DNA of 52,634 nt from Thermus caliditerrae (lineage in GTDB: Bacteria > Deinococcota > Deinococci > Deinococcales > Thermaceae): positions 4,961-57,594 of the forward strand of contig NZ_JAKEDT010000014.1 of assembly GCF_021462525.1 (NCBI RefSeq). The letters are read 5' to 3'. How positions within the stretch are numbered: position 1 is the first letter of the stretch; every line of letters starts with the position of its first letter. The position numbers and the translations under genes were made by a program. Shown here piece after piece: positions 1 to 9,757 of this stretch. The notes beneath the pieces were generated by a model. The model saw only the letters and a list, made by a program, of their open reading frames with translations. It was not told the DNA's origin and searched no databases.

Positions 1-62
1 GGGCAAGGAGAGAAGCCCACGCCGTGCGCACCTACCTTGCGGCATAGCCCCTAGCGGGACGC

Positions 63-719
63 CTAACCCTCCCTGCGGCCCGGGCAGTGGGGGGCCAAAG
101 GGCAAGCGGGGCACCGGGGCTTCCTGGCGGTGCAGACGTACCGCCCGTGGAGGACCAGGGCATGGTGGGCGAAGACCCAGTCCTCCTTGGGGAAAAGGCG
201 CTCTAGATCAGCCCCGATCTTCTCCGGGCTCTTGGCCTCGGAGAGGCAAAGCCTTTGGGCCAGGCGGGCCACGTGGGTGTCCACGGCAATGCCCGGTACC
301 CCGAAGGCCGCCCCCAGCACCACGGTGGCCGTCTTCCAACCCACCCCAGGAAGGGCCATGAGGGCCCGCTTGTCCATAGGCACCTTCCCCCCGTGGGCCT
401 CCACCAGCCTCCGGGCCAGGGCCACCAGGTTCCTGGCCTTGGTCCGGTAGAGCCCGATGCGCATGATGTAAGGCTCCACCTCCTCAGGACGGGCCTCCGC
501 CAAGGCCTTGGCGTCGGGGAAGCGGGCGAAGAGGGCGGGGGTGGCCTCGTTCACGCTCTTGTCCGTGGCCTGGGCGGAGAGGACCGTGGCCACCAGGAGC
601 TGGAAGGGGCTATTGTGCTTGAGCTCCGTTTTGGCCCCTGGATACGCCGCCTTTAGGGCCTCTAGGATGGCCAAAGCCCGCCGTTTCTTTGCCTTTTGCC
701 CTTCCTTAGGGCAACCCAC
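63..719 (-). CDS. nth: Endonuclease III (DNA glycosylase/AP lyase)
   Basis: Base-excision repair enzyme that removes oxidised pyrimidines and nicks the abasic site. Visible features in the 218-residue product: helix-hairpin-helix LPGVGWKTA with catalytic Lys129, catalytic Asp147 in VDTHVARL, and a C-terminal 4Fe-4S loop with Cys196, Cys203, Cys206 and Cys212 in the family spacing C-x6-C-x2-C-x5-C. The reading frame runs up to an ATG at 755. I prefer the GTG at 719 because TAGATT (727-732) lies 7 bases before it, the leaderless spacing seen at other genes here. The function is firm; the start is an inference. proS ends just upstream on the same strand. Confidence 0.93.
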   Translation of the reverse strand: MGCPKEGQKAKKRRALAILEALKAAYPGAKTELKHNSPFQLLVATVLSAQATDKSVNEATPALFARFPDAKALAEARPEEVEPYIMRIGLYRTKARNLVALARRLVEAHGGKVPMDKRALMALPGVGWKTATVVLGAAFGVPGIAVDTHVARLAQRLCLSEAKSPEKIGADLERLFPKEDWVFAHHALVLHGRYVCTARKPRCPACPLAPHCPGRREG

Positions 720-726
720 GCCCTCC

Positions 727-732
727 AATCTA
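727..732 (-). promoter_or_regulatory. -10 element of leaderless nth
   Basis: TAGATT on the minus strand, 7 bases before the GTG at 719. No clear -35 was found. It supports the shorter nth start. Confidence 0.45.
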
Positions 733-767
733 CACCGAATCCCCAGGCAGCCCAAGGAGCAGGGGGT

Positions 768-2215
<1,448 letters not shown>

Positions 2216-2216
2216 C

Positions 2217-2244
2217 TTGCAGGAAGGGCCCTTAAGGGTAAAAT
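2217..2244 (+). promoter_or_regulatory. Promoter of subtilase gene with palindrome in spacer
   Basis: TTGCAG (2217-2222), a 16-base spacer and TAAAAT (2239-2244). The spacer contains the perfect palindrome CCCTTAAGGG (2229-2238), a possible operator. A ribosome binding site GGAGGT (2259-2264) follows, before the ATG at 2269. Confidence 0.55.
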
Positions 2245-2268
2245 CGGGGTGCATCACAGGAGGTGGTT

Positions 2269-3780
2269 ATGCGGAAGGTTGGGTATATCGTGTTGGCCGC
2301 GCTGGCCCTGGGCCTTTTCGCCTGCAACCAGCAGGCTCCGGGTGGGGCCAGCCTCTCGGTGCAAAGCGCTCCGGAGAAGGGCCGCTACTTGGTGGTCTTC
2401 AAGTCCGAAACCCTCCCCTCTAACGCCCAGGCCTTGGTCCAAGGCGCCGGGGCCCGGGTGCTCAAGACCCTGGAGCCCATCGGTGCCCTCACGGTGGTGG
2501 CGGACCGGGCCGCTGTAAGCCGCCTGGCCCGGAACCCCCAGGTGCTGGCGGTGGGCCCCGAACAGTACTACTCCCTGCCCAAGACGGAGCGCATCCTCTA
2601 TCAGGAGGAAACCTATGGCGCGCCCTCGGCAGCCGACAACCTCTACAAGTACCAGTGGGACATCCGGCGGATCGGCGCCCCGAAGGCTTGGGAGAGGGTG
2701 CCCCTCGAGGTCCAGGCCCGGGCCACGGTGGCGGTGCTGGACACCGGGGTCATGGACAACCACCCCGACCTGGTAGGCCAGATCGTGGACTTCCAGGCCA
2801 CCAACTACTGCTACGAAACCGCGGGCCCCAACAACACCCCCAGCTACCCCAAGTACAGCCTCTGGATCGACTTTGACCACTTTGACCCCAACAACCTCTG
2901 CACCCCCGCACCTTACGTCACCTACGAGGCCCACGGTACCCACGTCTCCGGCACCGTGGCCGCCCGCTTCGGGGGCGGCCGGGTGGTGGGGGTGGCCCCC
3001 GGGGTCCGGATCGCCGCCTACAAGGTGTTTGACCGGATCCACTTCACCGAGGGCGGGGAGGAATACGACGACGTGGGCGCCTTCGACGGCCCTATCTTTG
3101 AGGCCATCCTGGACGCCGCCAAGAAGGGCTACCAGGTCATCAACATGAGCCTGGGAGGCACCCTGGACACCCGCAACCGGGAGGACGTGGCCGCCATGGT
3201 GGCCTGGGACCGGGTGATGAAGTACGCCAACCGCATGGGCACCCTGATCGTGGCCTCGGCGGGGAACAGCGCCCAGAACGCCAATGGCTACATCGTCCAC
3301 ATCCCCTCCGACCTGCCCACGGTGGTTTCCGTTTCCGCCACCGGCACCGCCACGCCCCTTTGGCAGTACCCCTACCCCACCGACGAAACCTTGAATGCCG
3401 TGCCGGGACAGGACGTCCTAGCCTTCTACTCCAATTACGGGGCCGCCGTGGACCTTTCCGCCCCCGGAGGCGACTGTGGCCTGGACGAAAGCGGCCAGAG
3501 CTGGTGCGCCAAGCCCGCCAGCCAGCGGCCTGCGGGGTGGCGCTACCACCTGATCCTCTCCACCATCATCGTCAGCGAAACCACCCCTGCCTACGCCTGG
3601 TACGCGGGCACCTCCATGGCCAGCCCCCACGTGGCCGCGGTGGCTGCCCTGGTGCGGGCCCTCCACCCCGAATGGGGCCCTGGCGAGGTGCGGGCCCACC
3701 TGAAGGCCACCGCCGAGCCCATCGGTAGCCGGCAGCTCTTCGGCCACGGCCTGGTGAACGCAGACCGAGCAACTCGGTAG
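2269..3780 (+). CDS. S8 subtilisin-like serine protease, lipoprotein
   Basis: Probably a membrane-anchored extracytoplasmic protease. The 503-residue product starts with a signal peptide ending in the lipobox LFAC, with Cys19 as the lipidation site. An inhibitor I9-like propeptide follows (about residues 40-110: KGRYLVVFKSE, then PQVLAVGPEQYYSL). The catalytic triad is complete: Asp158 (AVLDTGV), His222 (HGTHVSG) and Ser449 (GTSMASPHVAA), with the oxyanion Asn in ASAGNSA. Several Cys residues occur in the mature part. The frame also has a GTG at 2263, but the GGAGGT at 2259-2264 fits the ATG at 2269. It is a single gene between divergent proS and apgM. Confidence 0.93.
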   Translation: MRKVGYIVLAALALGLFACNQQAPGGASLSVQSAPEKGRYLVVFKSETLPSNAQALVQGAGARVLKTLEPIGALTVVADRAAVSRLARNPQVLAVGPEQYYSLPKTERILYQEETYGAPSAADNLYKYQWDIRRIGAPKAWERVPLEVQARATVAVLDTGVMDNHPDLVGQIVDFQATNYCYETAGPNNTPSYPKYSLWIDFDHFDPNNLCTPAPYVTYEAHGTHVSGTVAARFGGGRVVGVAPGVRIAAYKVFDRIHFTEGGEEYDDVGAFDGPIFEAILDAAKKGYQVINMSLGGTLDTRNREDVAAMVAWDRVMKYANRMGTLIVASAGNSAQNANGYIVHIPSDLPTVVSVSATGTATPLWQYPYPTDETLNAVPGQDVLAFYSNYGAAVDLSAPGGDCGLDESGQSWCAKPASQRPAGWRYHLILSTIIVSETTPAYAWYAGTSMASPHVAAVAALVRALHPEWGPGEVRAHLKATAEPIGSRQLFGHGLVNADRATR

Positions 3781-3827
3781 TCGCTAAAGCCCCCTGGCCC
3801 CCGGGCAAGCCGAGGGCCTTTTCCCCA

Positions 3828-3833
3828 TAAAAT
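3828..3833 (+). promoter_or_regulatory. -10 element of leaderless apgM
   Basis: TAAAAT, 6 bases before the ATG at 3840. No ribosome binding site is present between them. Confidence 0.5.
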
Positions 3834-3839
3834 GGCGGC

Positions 3840-5060
3840 ATGGACCTCTTCGCCGTGTTCAAGGAGCTTCAGCAAAAAAGCGACACCAAGATCCTCCTGG
3901 TGGTCCTGGATGGGGTGGGGGGGCTTCCCCTGGAACCCGGGGGGCCCACGGAGCTGGAGGCCGCCAGAACCCCGAACCTAGACCGGTTGGCGGGGGAAAG
4001 CGCCCTGGGCCTCCTCACCCCCGTCTACCCCGGCCTCACCCCCGGAAGCGGCCCCGGCCACCTGGCCCTCTTCGGCTACGATCCCTTCCGCTACGTGGTG
4101 GGCCGGGGGGCGCTAAGCGCCCTGGGCCTGGGGGTGGACTTCCGGGAAGGGGATGTGGCCCTAAGGGGGAACTTCGCCACCTTGAGCCCGGAAGGCCTGG
4201 TCCTAGACCGCCGGGCGGGCCGCCCGAGCACGGAGGAAAACGCCCGGGTGGTGGCGAGGCTAAGGGAGGCCATCCCCCGCATTGAGGACGTGGAGGTCCA
4301 CTTCCACACCGAAAGCGAGCACCGCTTCCTGGTGGTCCTCCGGGGGGAGGGGCTTGGGGACGGGGTAACGGACACCGACCCCCAGAAGACGGGGCTTCCT
4401 CCCCTAAAGGCCCAGGCCCTGGACGCGGCCTCCGCCAAGACCGCCCGGGTGGTGAACCGGCTCTCGGAGCGCGTCCGCGAGGTACTGCAAGGCGAGCCCA
4501 AGCTGAACGGGGCCCTCTTCCGCGGGGCCTCCCGCAAGCCCGCCTTCCCCAAGGTGGAGGAGGTCTTTGGGCTAAAGGCGGCGGCCATCGCCAGCTACCC
4601 CATGTACAAGGGCCTGGCCAGCCTGGTGGGCATGGAGGTGCTTCCCGTGGAAGGGGAAGGGGACGCCCACGAGGGGAAGCTGAAGGCCTTACAGGAAAAC
4701 TGGGAACGCTACGACTTCTTCTACGTCCACTTCAAGAAGACCGACGCCAAGGGGGAGGACGGGGACTTCTGGGGCAAGGTGAAGGAGATCGAGCGCTTTG
4801 ACGCTCTTCTTCCGGAAATCCTTGCCCTAAAGCCGGACGTTCTGGCCCTCACCGGGGACCACTCCACCCCCGCCCTCCTAAGGGCCCATTCCTGGCACCC
4901 CGTGCCCCTCCTCCTCAAGGCCCCCTACCTGCGGAAGGACGGGGCGTTGCGCTTCACGGAGGGGGAGGCGGCCAAGGGAAGCCTCGGGCACCTAAGGGGG
5001 GTGGAGCTCATGCCCCTCCTCCTGGCCCATGCGGGGAGGCTCCTCAAGTACGGAGCCTAA
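3840..5060 (+). CDS. apgM: 2,3-bisphosphoglycerate-independent phosphoglycerate mutase, archaeal type
   Basis: Interconverts 3- and 2-phosphoglycerate in glycolysis and gluconeogenesis. The 406 residues match the ApgM length, which is shorter than GpmI. Alkaline-phosphatase-superfamily metal motifs are visible: [10 protein letters not shown] near residue 24, the active-site region [16 protein letters not shown], and LTGDHSTP plus HSWHPVP near the C-terminus. Translation probably starts without a leader from the TAAAAT at 3828. The Uma2 gene begins 9 bases after its stop codon, and the stop itself lies inside the next -10 element. Confidence 0.95.
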   Translation: MDLFAVFKELQQKSDTKILLVVLDGVGGLPLEPGGPTELEAARTPNLDRLAGESALGLLTPVYPGLTPGSGPGHLALFGYDPFRYVVGRGALSALGLGVDFREGDVALRGNFATLSPEGLVLDRRAGRPSTEENARVVARLREAIPRIEDVEVHFHTESEHRFLVVLRGEGLGDGVTDTDPQKTGLPPLKAQALDAASAKTARVVNRLSERVREVLQGEPKLNGALFRGASRKPAFPKVEEVFGLKAAAIASYPMYKGLASLVGMEVLPVEGEGDAHEGKLKALQENWERYDFFYVHFKKTDAKGEDGDFWGKVKEIERFDALLPEILALKPDVLALTGDHSTPALLRAHSWHPVPLLLKAPYLRKDGALRFTEGEAAKGSLGHLRGVELMPLLLAHAGRLLKYGA

Positions 5061-5063
5061 AAT
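5058..5063 (+). promoter_or_regulatory. -10 element of Uma2 gene, containing the apgM stop codon
   Basis: TAAAAT, 6 bases before the ATG at 5070. Its first three bases are the apgM stop codon TAA. The same arrangement recurs at 16182 and 32961. Confidence 0.45.
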
Positions 5064-5069
5064 GGGGCT

Positions 5070-5609
5070 ATGCTCCGGTACCGCATCCGGGTGGAGGAGT
5101 TCCTGGCCCTCGCGGAACGGGCCCCGGAGGGGGTGCGTCTGGAACTCCTGGACGGGGAGGTTTACGAAATGGCCCCCATCGGCAGCGGCCACGCCAGCCT
5201 GGTCACCTACCTGAGCAAAACCCTGGAAAAGCTCTACGGGGACCGGGCCATCGTCTCGGTGCAGAACCCCATCCTCCTCAACCCCTACTCGGTTCCCCAG
5301 CCGGACATCGCCCTCCTAAAGCCCCGCGAGGACTTCTACGTCCAGTCCTTTCCCGAGCCAAAGGACATCCTCCTGGTGGTAGAGGTGGCGTATACCACCA
5401 AGGACGCGGACGAAAGGAAGTTGGCCCTTTACGCCCAAGCGGGCATCCCGGAAAGCTGGCTGGTGGACGGGGAAACCGGCCTACTGGAAGTCTACCGGGA
5501 GCCCCGGGGAGGCCTTTACCGTCTAAAGCGCCTGGTGGAGCCAGGAGAGGAGGTGGCACCCGAGGGCCTAGGGGCCCCCTCCCTTGTCTGGCGCCCCCCC
5601 AGGCCCTAG
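5070..5609 (+). CDS. Uma2 family (DUF820) endonuclease-like protein
   Basis: A 179-residue protein of the Uma2/DUF820 family, which has a PD-(D/E)XK nuclease fold; the biological role is not established. Family signatures are visible: LLDGEVYEMAPIGSGHA near the N-terminus, QPDIALLKP in the middle with the core Asp, then VVEVAYTT and ERKLALYAQAGIPESWLVD with the Glu and Lys of the putative active site. Such genes are present in many copies in cyanobacteria and Thermus. The stop overlaps the convergent DHH gene: the palindrome CTAG (5606-5609) holds both stop codons. Confidence 0.85.
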   Translation: MLRYRIRVEEFLALAERAPEGVRLELLDGEVYEMAPIGSGHASLVTYLSKTLEKLYGDRAIVSVQNPILLNPYSVPQPDIALLKPREDFYVQSFPEPKDILLVVEVAYTTKDADERKLALYAQAGIPESWLVDGETGLLEVYREPRGGLYRLKRLVEPGEEVAPEGLGAPSLVWRPPRP

Positions 5610-6583
5610 AGGTACCCCGCCCGCTTGAGCTCCTCCGCCACCGCCTCGAGGACCCGCTCGTAGGCCCGGTCCAGGTCAACGTTCTTTAAGGTGGCCCCGG
5701 CGGCAGGCACATGCCCCCCTCCCCCCAGCTTCACGGCAATGTTCTGGGCGGAAACCCCACCCCGGGAGCGGATGGACACCTTCACCCCTTCCTCCCGCTT
5801 GCGCAAGAAGGCCGAGACCACGCTCCCCTCCACGTAGCGGATGAGGCCCACGAAGTCGTCGGAGTCCTCCTCCTCCCGCTTAGCATCCTCGGGAAGGTGG
5901 GCGGTGACGAGAAGCCCCCCAAAGTGGAAGGCCACGGTGGAAAGCACCTGGCCCATGAGGCGGAAGTAGGAAGGGGGGCGGAATTGCAGGCGGTCCGTGA
6001 GCTCGGCCAGCTTCACCCCGTAGCCCACCAGCTCCGCCGCCACCCGCAGAACCTCGGGGGTGGTGTTGGCGAAGCGGAAGTTGCCGGTGTCGGTGAGGAT
6101 GCCGGTCAGGACAGGGGTGGCAATCTCCGCCGTCCATTCCACCCCTAGAAGGTCGATGAGATCCTTCACCATCTGGGCGGTGGCCGCCTTGGAGGGGTCC
6201 ACCACGGCGATGTGGCCGAAGCGGGGGTTGGTGCCGTGGTGGTCGATGTTGATGACGAACCCCTCCACCGGCACCCCCACCACCCGGGAAGCCTCGGCGC
6301 TGTCCAAGGCCACCAGGGTGGCCCCCACGGGGAGCTTTTCCACGGGGTCCGAGTACTCTTCCTCCTTGGGCAAAAAGCGCAGGAAGCGGGGGGGCTCGGC
6401 CACCCAGCGGGCGTCCTTGCCCAGGGCCTTCAGGGCCCGGTAGAGGCCCAAGGAGCTACCGATGGCATCCCCATCGGGGTCCACGTGGGTGGCGATGTAG
6501 ATGGGACCCTCCACCGCCTTCAAGACCTCGGCCACCAGGCGCATCTTTTCCCAGTACTTGGGTTCGGGAGCGTTCCCGTCCAT
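5606..6583 (-). CDS. DHH/DHHA1 phosphoesterase (NrnA-like nanoRNase/pAp phosphatase)
   Basis: Likely degrades short oligoribonucleotides and/or dephosphorylates pAp. Motifs in the 325-residue product: THVDPDGDAIGSSLGLYRAL (motif I), VALDSAE (motif II), NIDHHGTN (the DHH motif III), and a C-terminal DHHA1 domain with RSRGGVSAQNIA and LGGGGHVPAAGA. The frame runs up to 6604. I place the start at the ATG at 6583, giving MDGNAPEPKYWEKM, because TAGGTT lies 7 bases upstream; this start is uncertain. The substrate (nanoRNA or pAp) cannot be told from sequence. It overlaps the convergent Uma2 stop and lies downstream of the PIN toxin gene. Confidence 0.9.
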   Translation of the reverse strand: MDGNAPEPKYWEKMRLVAEVLKAVEGPIYIATHVDPDGDAIGSSLGLYRALKALGKDARWVAEPPRFLRFLPKEEEYSDPVEKLPVGATLVALDSAEASRVVGVPVEGFVINIDHHGTNPRFGHIAVVDPSKAATAQMVKDLIDLLGVEWTAEIATPVLTGILTDTGNFRFANTTPEVLRVAAELVGYGVKLAELTDRLQFRPPSYFRLMGQVLSTVAFHFGGLLVTAHLPEDAKREEEDSDDFVGLIRYVEGSVVSAFLRKREEGVKVSIRSRGGVSAQNIAVKLGGGGHVPAAGATLKNVDLDRAYERVLEAVAEELKRAGYL

Positions 6584-6596
6584 AGGCCCCAACCTA

Positions 6597-7016
6597 TCAC
6601 GCAAAGGGGTTTCTCACCTCGAGGCCTCCATAGGCCCCAGGGTGGAAGCCCTCGCTCCACACCACCCGGGCCTTCAGGGCCCGGGCGCTTTGCAGGATGA
6701 GGGCATCCCAGAAGGAGATTCGGTGGCGCTCTGCCAGGTGAGTGGCCTTAAGGATATCCCCTAGGGTGGGCTCATACACCCAGGCCTTACCGAGGTCGGT
6801 CAAGACCTGGCGGGCCACCTCCGGGGACAGGGGGGTTGGAAGCTTCCGGGTGGTGACCACGTAGAACTCCTGAAGCACCTGAAGGGATAACGCCAAGCGC
6901 CTTTCCCCCATAAGGCGCTCTAAGAGCGCCACGGCTCGGTCCCGTTTGGCCGGGGAGGAGCGGTCGTAAGCGTAGACCAAAACGTTGGTATCCACAAACT
7001 CAGGGGGCTCTATCAT
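6597..7016 (-). CDS. PIN-domain protein, VapC-like toxin
   Basis: A 139-residue PIN ribonuclease-fold protein, most likely the toxin of a VapBC-type pair. Acidic PIN residues are visible: Asp in FVDTNVLVYAYD, Glu in LSLQVLQEFY, and Asp in ISFWDALIL. In the last motif VWSEGFHPG the usual second acidic residue is Gly, so catalysis may rest on the remaining three. The frame extends to 7094, but the ATG at 7016 gives the normal PIN N-terminus and a 17-base overlap with the upstream antitoxin gene, typical of coupled translation. Confidence 0.85.
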   Translation of the reverse strand: MIEPPEFVDTNVLVYAYDRSSPAKRDRAVALLERLMGERRLALSLQVLQEFYVVTTRKLPTPLSPEVARQVLTDLGKAWVYEPTLGDILKATHLAERHRISFWDALILQSARALKARVVWSEGFHPGAYGGLEVRNPFA

Positions 7017-7242
7017 GCACCTCCTCCCGGGAGGGCAAGGGCATGCCCCCGGTATCCAGGATCCCCTGACGCATCCAGGAGAGTTGCCGACCAAAGGCTT
7101 CTTCTAGACCCTCCTCCCGCTCCACCTCCCTCTCCAAAAGCTCCGCTACCCAGGCGTTTAGGCTCAAGCCCCGCTTGAGGGCCAGAGCCCGGGCCCGGCG
7201 CACCAGCTCGGGGGAAAGCCTCAGAGTCAGATTCCGACTCAT
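7000..7242 (-). CDS. Ribbon-helix-helix-like antitoxin of the PIN pair
   Basis: An 80-residue protein. Its N-terminus, NLTLRLSPELVRRARALA followed by KRGLSLNAWVAELLERE, has the pattern of an RHH/Arc-type DNA-binding domain. The rest is charged and would bind the toxin. It precedes and overlaps the PIN gene by 17 bases, the standard antitoxin-toxin order. It probably represses its own promoter, although no operator was identified. It is a two-gene module between two operons. Confidence 0.8.
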   Translation of the reverse strand: MSRNLTLRLSPELVRRARALALKRGLSLNAWVAELLEREVEREEGLEEAFGRQLSWMRQGILDTGGMPLPSREEVHDRAP

Positions 7243-7279
7243 GCCCTCAACTTAGCACATCATTGCGTGCAAGGCCCGG

Positions 7280-7984
7280 CTATAAGTTCCACCCCCCCGC
7301 CACCTCGAGGACCTGCCCCGTCACGTAAGGCTCCCGCACGAAGAAGAGCACCGCCCGGGCGATCTCCTCCAGGAGGGCCAGCCGGGCCATGGGGATCTCG
7401 TGAAGGGGCTTGGACACGGAGTTTTCCGCCACCCCCGGGGCCACCACGTTGGCGGTGATCCCCGCTCCGGCAAAGCGTTTGGCGATGGCCTTGGTGTAGA
7501 GGACCACCCCGGTCTTGGCGATGGCGTAGGGGGTGATGTGGGGCCGGGCCAGGAGGTTTCCCGCCCCGGCGTAGCCCAGGTTCACGATGCGGCCAAAGCC
7601 CTGGGCCACCATGAGGGGCAGGACCTTCTGGGTAAGGAGGAAGGTGCTGGTCAGGTTGGAGTCCAAAATCCAGCGCCACTCCTCCAGGGAAACCTCCTCG
7701 ATGGGCTTGTAGAGGTAGTCCCCCACGTTGTTCACCAGAACGCCGATCCCCCCCAGGTGGTAGCGCACCTCCTCCACCAGAGCCGCCACCTCCGCCTCCT
7801 CCGTGAGGTCGGCACGCACCTTGATGGCCTTTACCCCAAGGGCTTCCGCCTCCTGGCGCGTGGCCTCCGCCAGCCCTTCCGAGGTGCGGTAGTGCACCGC
7901 CACCGCGTAGCCCTCCTTGGCCATGGCCAGGAGAATGGCCCGGCCGATGCCCTTGGCGCTCCCCGTGACCAGGGCGGTTCTCAT
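7280..7984 (-). CDS. SDR family NAD(P)-dependent oxidoreductase, catalytic Ser replaced
   Basis: A 234-residue short-chain dehydrogenase. The Rossmann motif TGSAKGIGRAI lies at residues 7-17, followed by VNNVGD (the NNAG equivalent) and the active-site pair YAIAK. The position 13 residues before the Tyr, normally the catalytic Ser, is Gly in the segment GYAGAGNLL, so the triad is incomplete or rearranged. The C-terminus VTGQVLEVAGGWNL is typical of the FabG-like class. The substrate is unknown. The ATG at 7984 overlaps the NUDIX stop by ATGA, so the genes are translationally coupled. It is the last gene of the aroA operon. Confidence 0.88.
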   Translation of the reverse strand: MRTALVTGSAKGIGRAILLAMAKEGYAVAVHYRTSEGLAEATRQEAEALGVKAIKVRADLTEEAEVAALVEEVRYHLGGIGVLVNNVGDYLYKPIEEVSLEEWRWILDSNLTSTFLLTQKVLPLMVAQGFGRIVNLGYAGAGNLLARPHITPYAIAKTGVVLYTKAIAKRFAGAGITANVVAPGVAENSVSKPLHEIPMARLALLEEIARAVLFFVREPYVTGQVLEVAGGWNL

Positions 7985-8400
7985 ACCTCCTCCAAGTACC
8001 GCTCCAAAAGCTTGCGGGTGAAGGTGTTTAGGGGGAAGGAAAGCCCCTCCTCCGCCTTTACCCAGGCCCACTCCAGGATCTCTTCGTTGGGGCGCACCAC
8101 GCCCTCGGCTTCGGCGAAGTAGTTGAGGAGGAGCATGTGGGTGGGCTTGTGGAACTCCTGGCTGAAGATAGCTTCCTGCACCAGGGCGAAGCGCACCCGG
8201 GAAAGCCTGAGGCCCACCTCCTCCCAGAACTCCCGCCTCAGGGCCTCCTCCAGGCCCTCCCCCCACTCCACCTTTCCCCCAGGCACCCCCCAAAGCCCCC
8301 GCCACTTGGCCGTGCGCACCAGGAGCACCCGGCCAGCCTGCTCCACCAGGGCCCCTACCGTGGGGATGGGATAGCGCGGAGGACCCTCCATACGTACCAA
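7981..8400 (-). CDS. NUDIX hydrolase
   Basis: A 139-residue pyrophosphohydrolase. The Nudix box GKVEWGEGLEEALRREFWEE followed by VGL fits G-x5-E-x7-REUxEExGU completely. The substrate (nucleotide, coenzyme or sugar nucleotide) cannot be told. The start is either the ATG at 8400 or a second ATG at 8391; either way it overlaps the end of the upstream CDP-alcohol transferase gene by about 40 bases. It ends with a 4-base overlap with the SDR gene. Confidence 0.9.
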   Translation of the reverse strand: MVRMEGPPRYPIPTVGALVEQAGRVLLVRTAKWRGLWGVPGGKVEWGEGLEEALRREFWEEVGLRLSRVRFALVQEAIFSQEFHKPTHMLLLNYFAEAEGVVRPNEEILEWAWVKAEEGLSFPLNTFTRKLLERYLEEV

Positions 8401-9128
8401 AGCCCAAGATACAGGCCCTGGAGAAGGACGAAGGTGAGGTAGGCCCCAGGCTGGTGGAAAACCAAAAACACCCCCAGGAAGAAGAGCTGGGTGGTGAGGC
8501 CCAGGTTCACCACCCCGGCCACGGCAGCCTCGTCCCAGAAGCGCTGGGGGTCTAGGCGGAAGCGGGCCTGGAGGTAGCGCTCCCAGGCGGTGATCCCCCG
8601 GTCCTGGGGCAGGAAGAGGAGGCGGTAAATCCCCCGCAGGAGGCGGAGAAGAGGCCCATCGGGGTCGCGCCGCTCCGCCCCAAGGGGAAACCCCCGGACC
8701 TCCTTATAAAGCCTTTCCAGGTTGAAGTCATAGGACTGGACCAGGGTGAAGACCAAGAAGGCCAAAAGGGCCAAGCCCCAGGCCCCGGTGCGCGCCCCCA
8801 GCGCCAGGAAAAGGGCCAGGTTGCCCAGAAGGTCCAGCTCCGTGTCCAGGTAGCGCCCAAGCTCCGTGACCTCCCCCCGCAGGCGGGCCAGCTGGCCATC
8901 GGCGTTGTCCAAAACGGTCTTGAGCTGGAGGAGGAGGACCGCCGGGAGGTCCCGGCCTAGGACCAGAAGCCAAGCGGCCAGGAGGACAAGGCCGGTGTGA
9001 AAGAGGACCAGGTGGTGGGGGCGGATGGGGGTGCGGAAGAGGAGGAGGACCACCAGGTAGGCCAAGGGGCGGTAGAGGAGGACATTTAAGAACTCCTGAA
9101 CGGGCCTCTTCTTGGCTCCCGGCACCAT
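8355..9128 (-). CDS. CDP-alcohol phosphatidyltransferase family membrane protein
   Basis: Integral membrane enzyme that transfers a phospho-alcohol from a CDP donor, probably in polar lipid synthesis. The 257-residue product holds the family motif D-G-x2-A-R-x8-G-x3-D-x3-D, seen as DGQLARLRGEVTELGRYLDT followed by ELD, with several hydrophobic helices around it (LAYLVVLLLF, LALFLALGA, LTTQLFFLGVFLVF). The acceptor is not identifiable. It starts 2 bases after cmk ends. Confidence 0.88.
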   Translation of the reverse strand: MVPGAKKRPVQEFLNVLLYRPLAYLVVLLLFRTPIRPHHLVLFHTGLVLLAAWLLVLGRDLPAVLLLQLKTVLDNADGQLARLRGEVTELGRYLDTELDLLGNLALFLALGARTGAWGLALLAFLVFTLVQSYDFNLERLYKEVRGFPLGAERRDPDGPLLRLLRGIYRLLFLPQDRGITAWERYLQARFRLDPQRFWDEAAVAGVVNLGLTTQLFFLGVFLVFHQPGAYLTFVLLQGLYLGLWYVWRVLRAIPSPR

Positions 9129-9130
9129 GG

Positions 9131-9757
9131 TCAGTCCTGGATGTGGGAGAGCACCCGGGCCACCACCGCCTCGAGGCCCATCTCGCTGGTGTCGATGACC
9201 AAAGCATCGGGGGCCGGGGCGCTTTGACCCCGGTCCAGCTCATCCCTTAGGAGGAGGTCCCGTAGCACCTCTTCGTAGTCCTGGGGCCGCTCCTTGGCCC
9301 GCCTCCTGGCCCGCACCTCGGGACGGGCAGTGAGGTAGAACTTGTGGGGCGCTTCCGGGAAGACTGCCGTCCCCATGTCCCGCCCCTCGGCCACGAAAGG
9401 AGGGGGCACCTCCTTAAGGCGGGCGTTCACCCAGGCCCGCACCCCTGGGTGGCGGGCCACCTGGGAGACCACGCGGTCCACCTCGGGAGTATGGAGGAAG
9501 GGGGTAAGGTCTTCCCCATCCGCCAGCACCCGGTTACCCTCCCTTTCCGGCAGGAGGCGCACACGAAAGCCTTCCAGAAGGGCGAGAAGCCCCGCCTCGT
9601 CCCCCGGGTCCACCCCCGCCCTGAGGGCCAAAAAGGCCGCCGCCCGGTAGAGGAGGCCGCTGCTGAGGTAGGGCACCCCCAGGGCCTTGGCCACCCTTTG
9701 GGCCACGGAGCTCTTCCCCGAGGCCGAGGGCCCGTCGATGGTCACGATCCCGCGCAT
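9131..9757 (-). CDS. cmk: Cytidylate kinase
   Basis: Phosphorylates CMP and dCMP with ATP. The 208-residue product begins [20 protein letters not shown] with the P-loop GPSASGKS, then [11 protein letters not shown] and the CMP-binding region [15 protein letters not shown] with the Cmk-specific GRDMGT, then [13 protein letters not shown] in the lid. The frame extends to 9805, but the ATG at 9757 matches the family N-terminus and overlaps the aroA end by 16 bases. aroA-cmk adjacency is common in bacteria. Confidence 0.96.
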   Translation of the reverse strand: MRGIVTIDGPSASGKSSVAQRVAKALGVPYLSSGLLYRAAAFLALRAGVDPGDEAGLLALLEGFRVRLLPEREGNRVLADGEDLTPFLHTPEVDRVVSQVARHPGVRAWVNARLKEVPPPFVAEGRDMGTAVFPEAPHKFYLTARPEVRARRRAKERPQDYEEVLRDLLLRDELDRGQSAPAPDALVIDTSEMGLEAVVARVLSHIQD

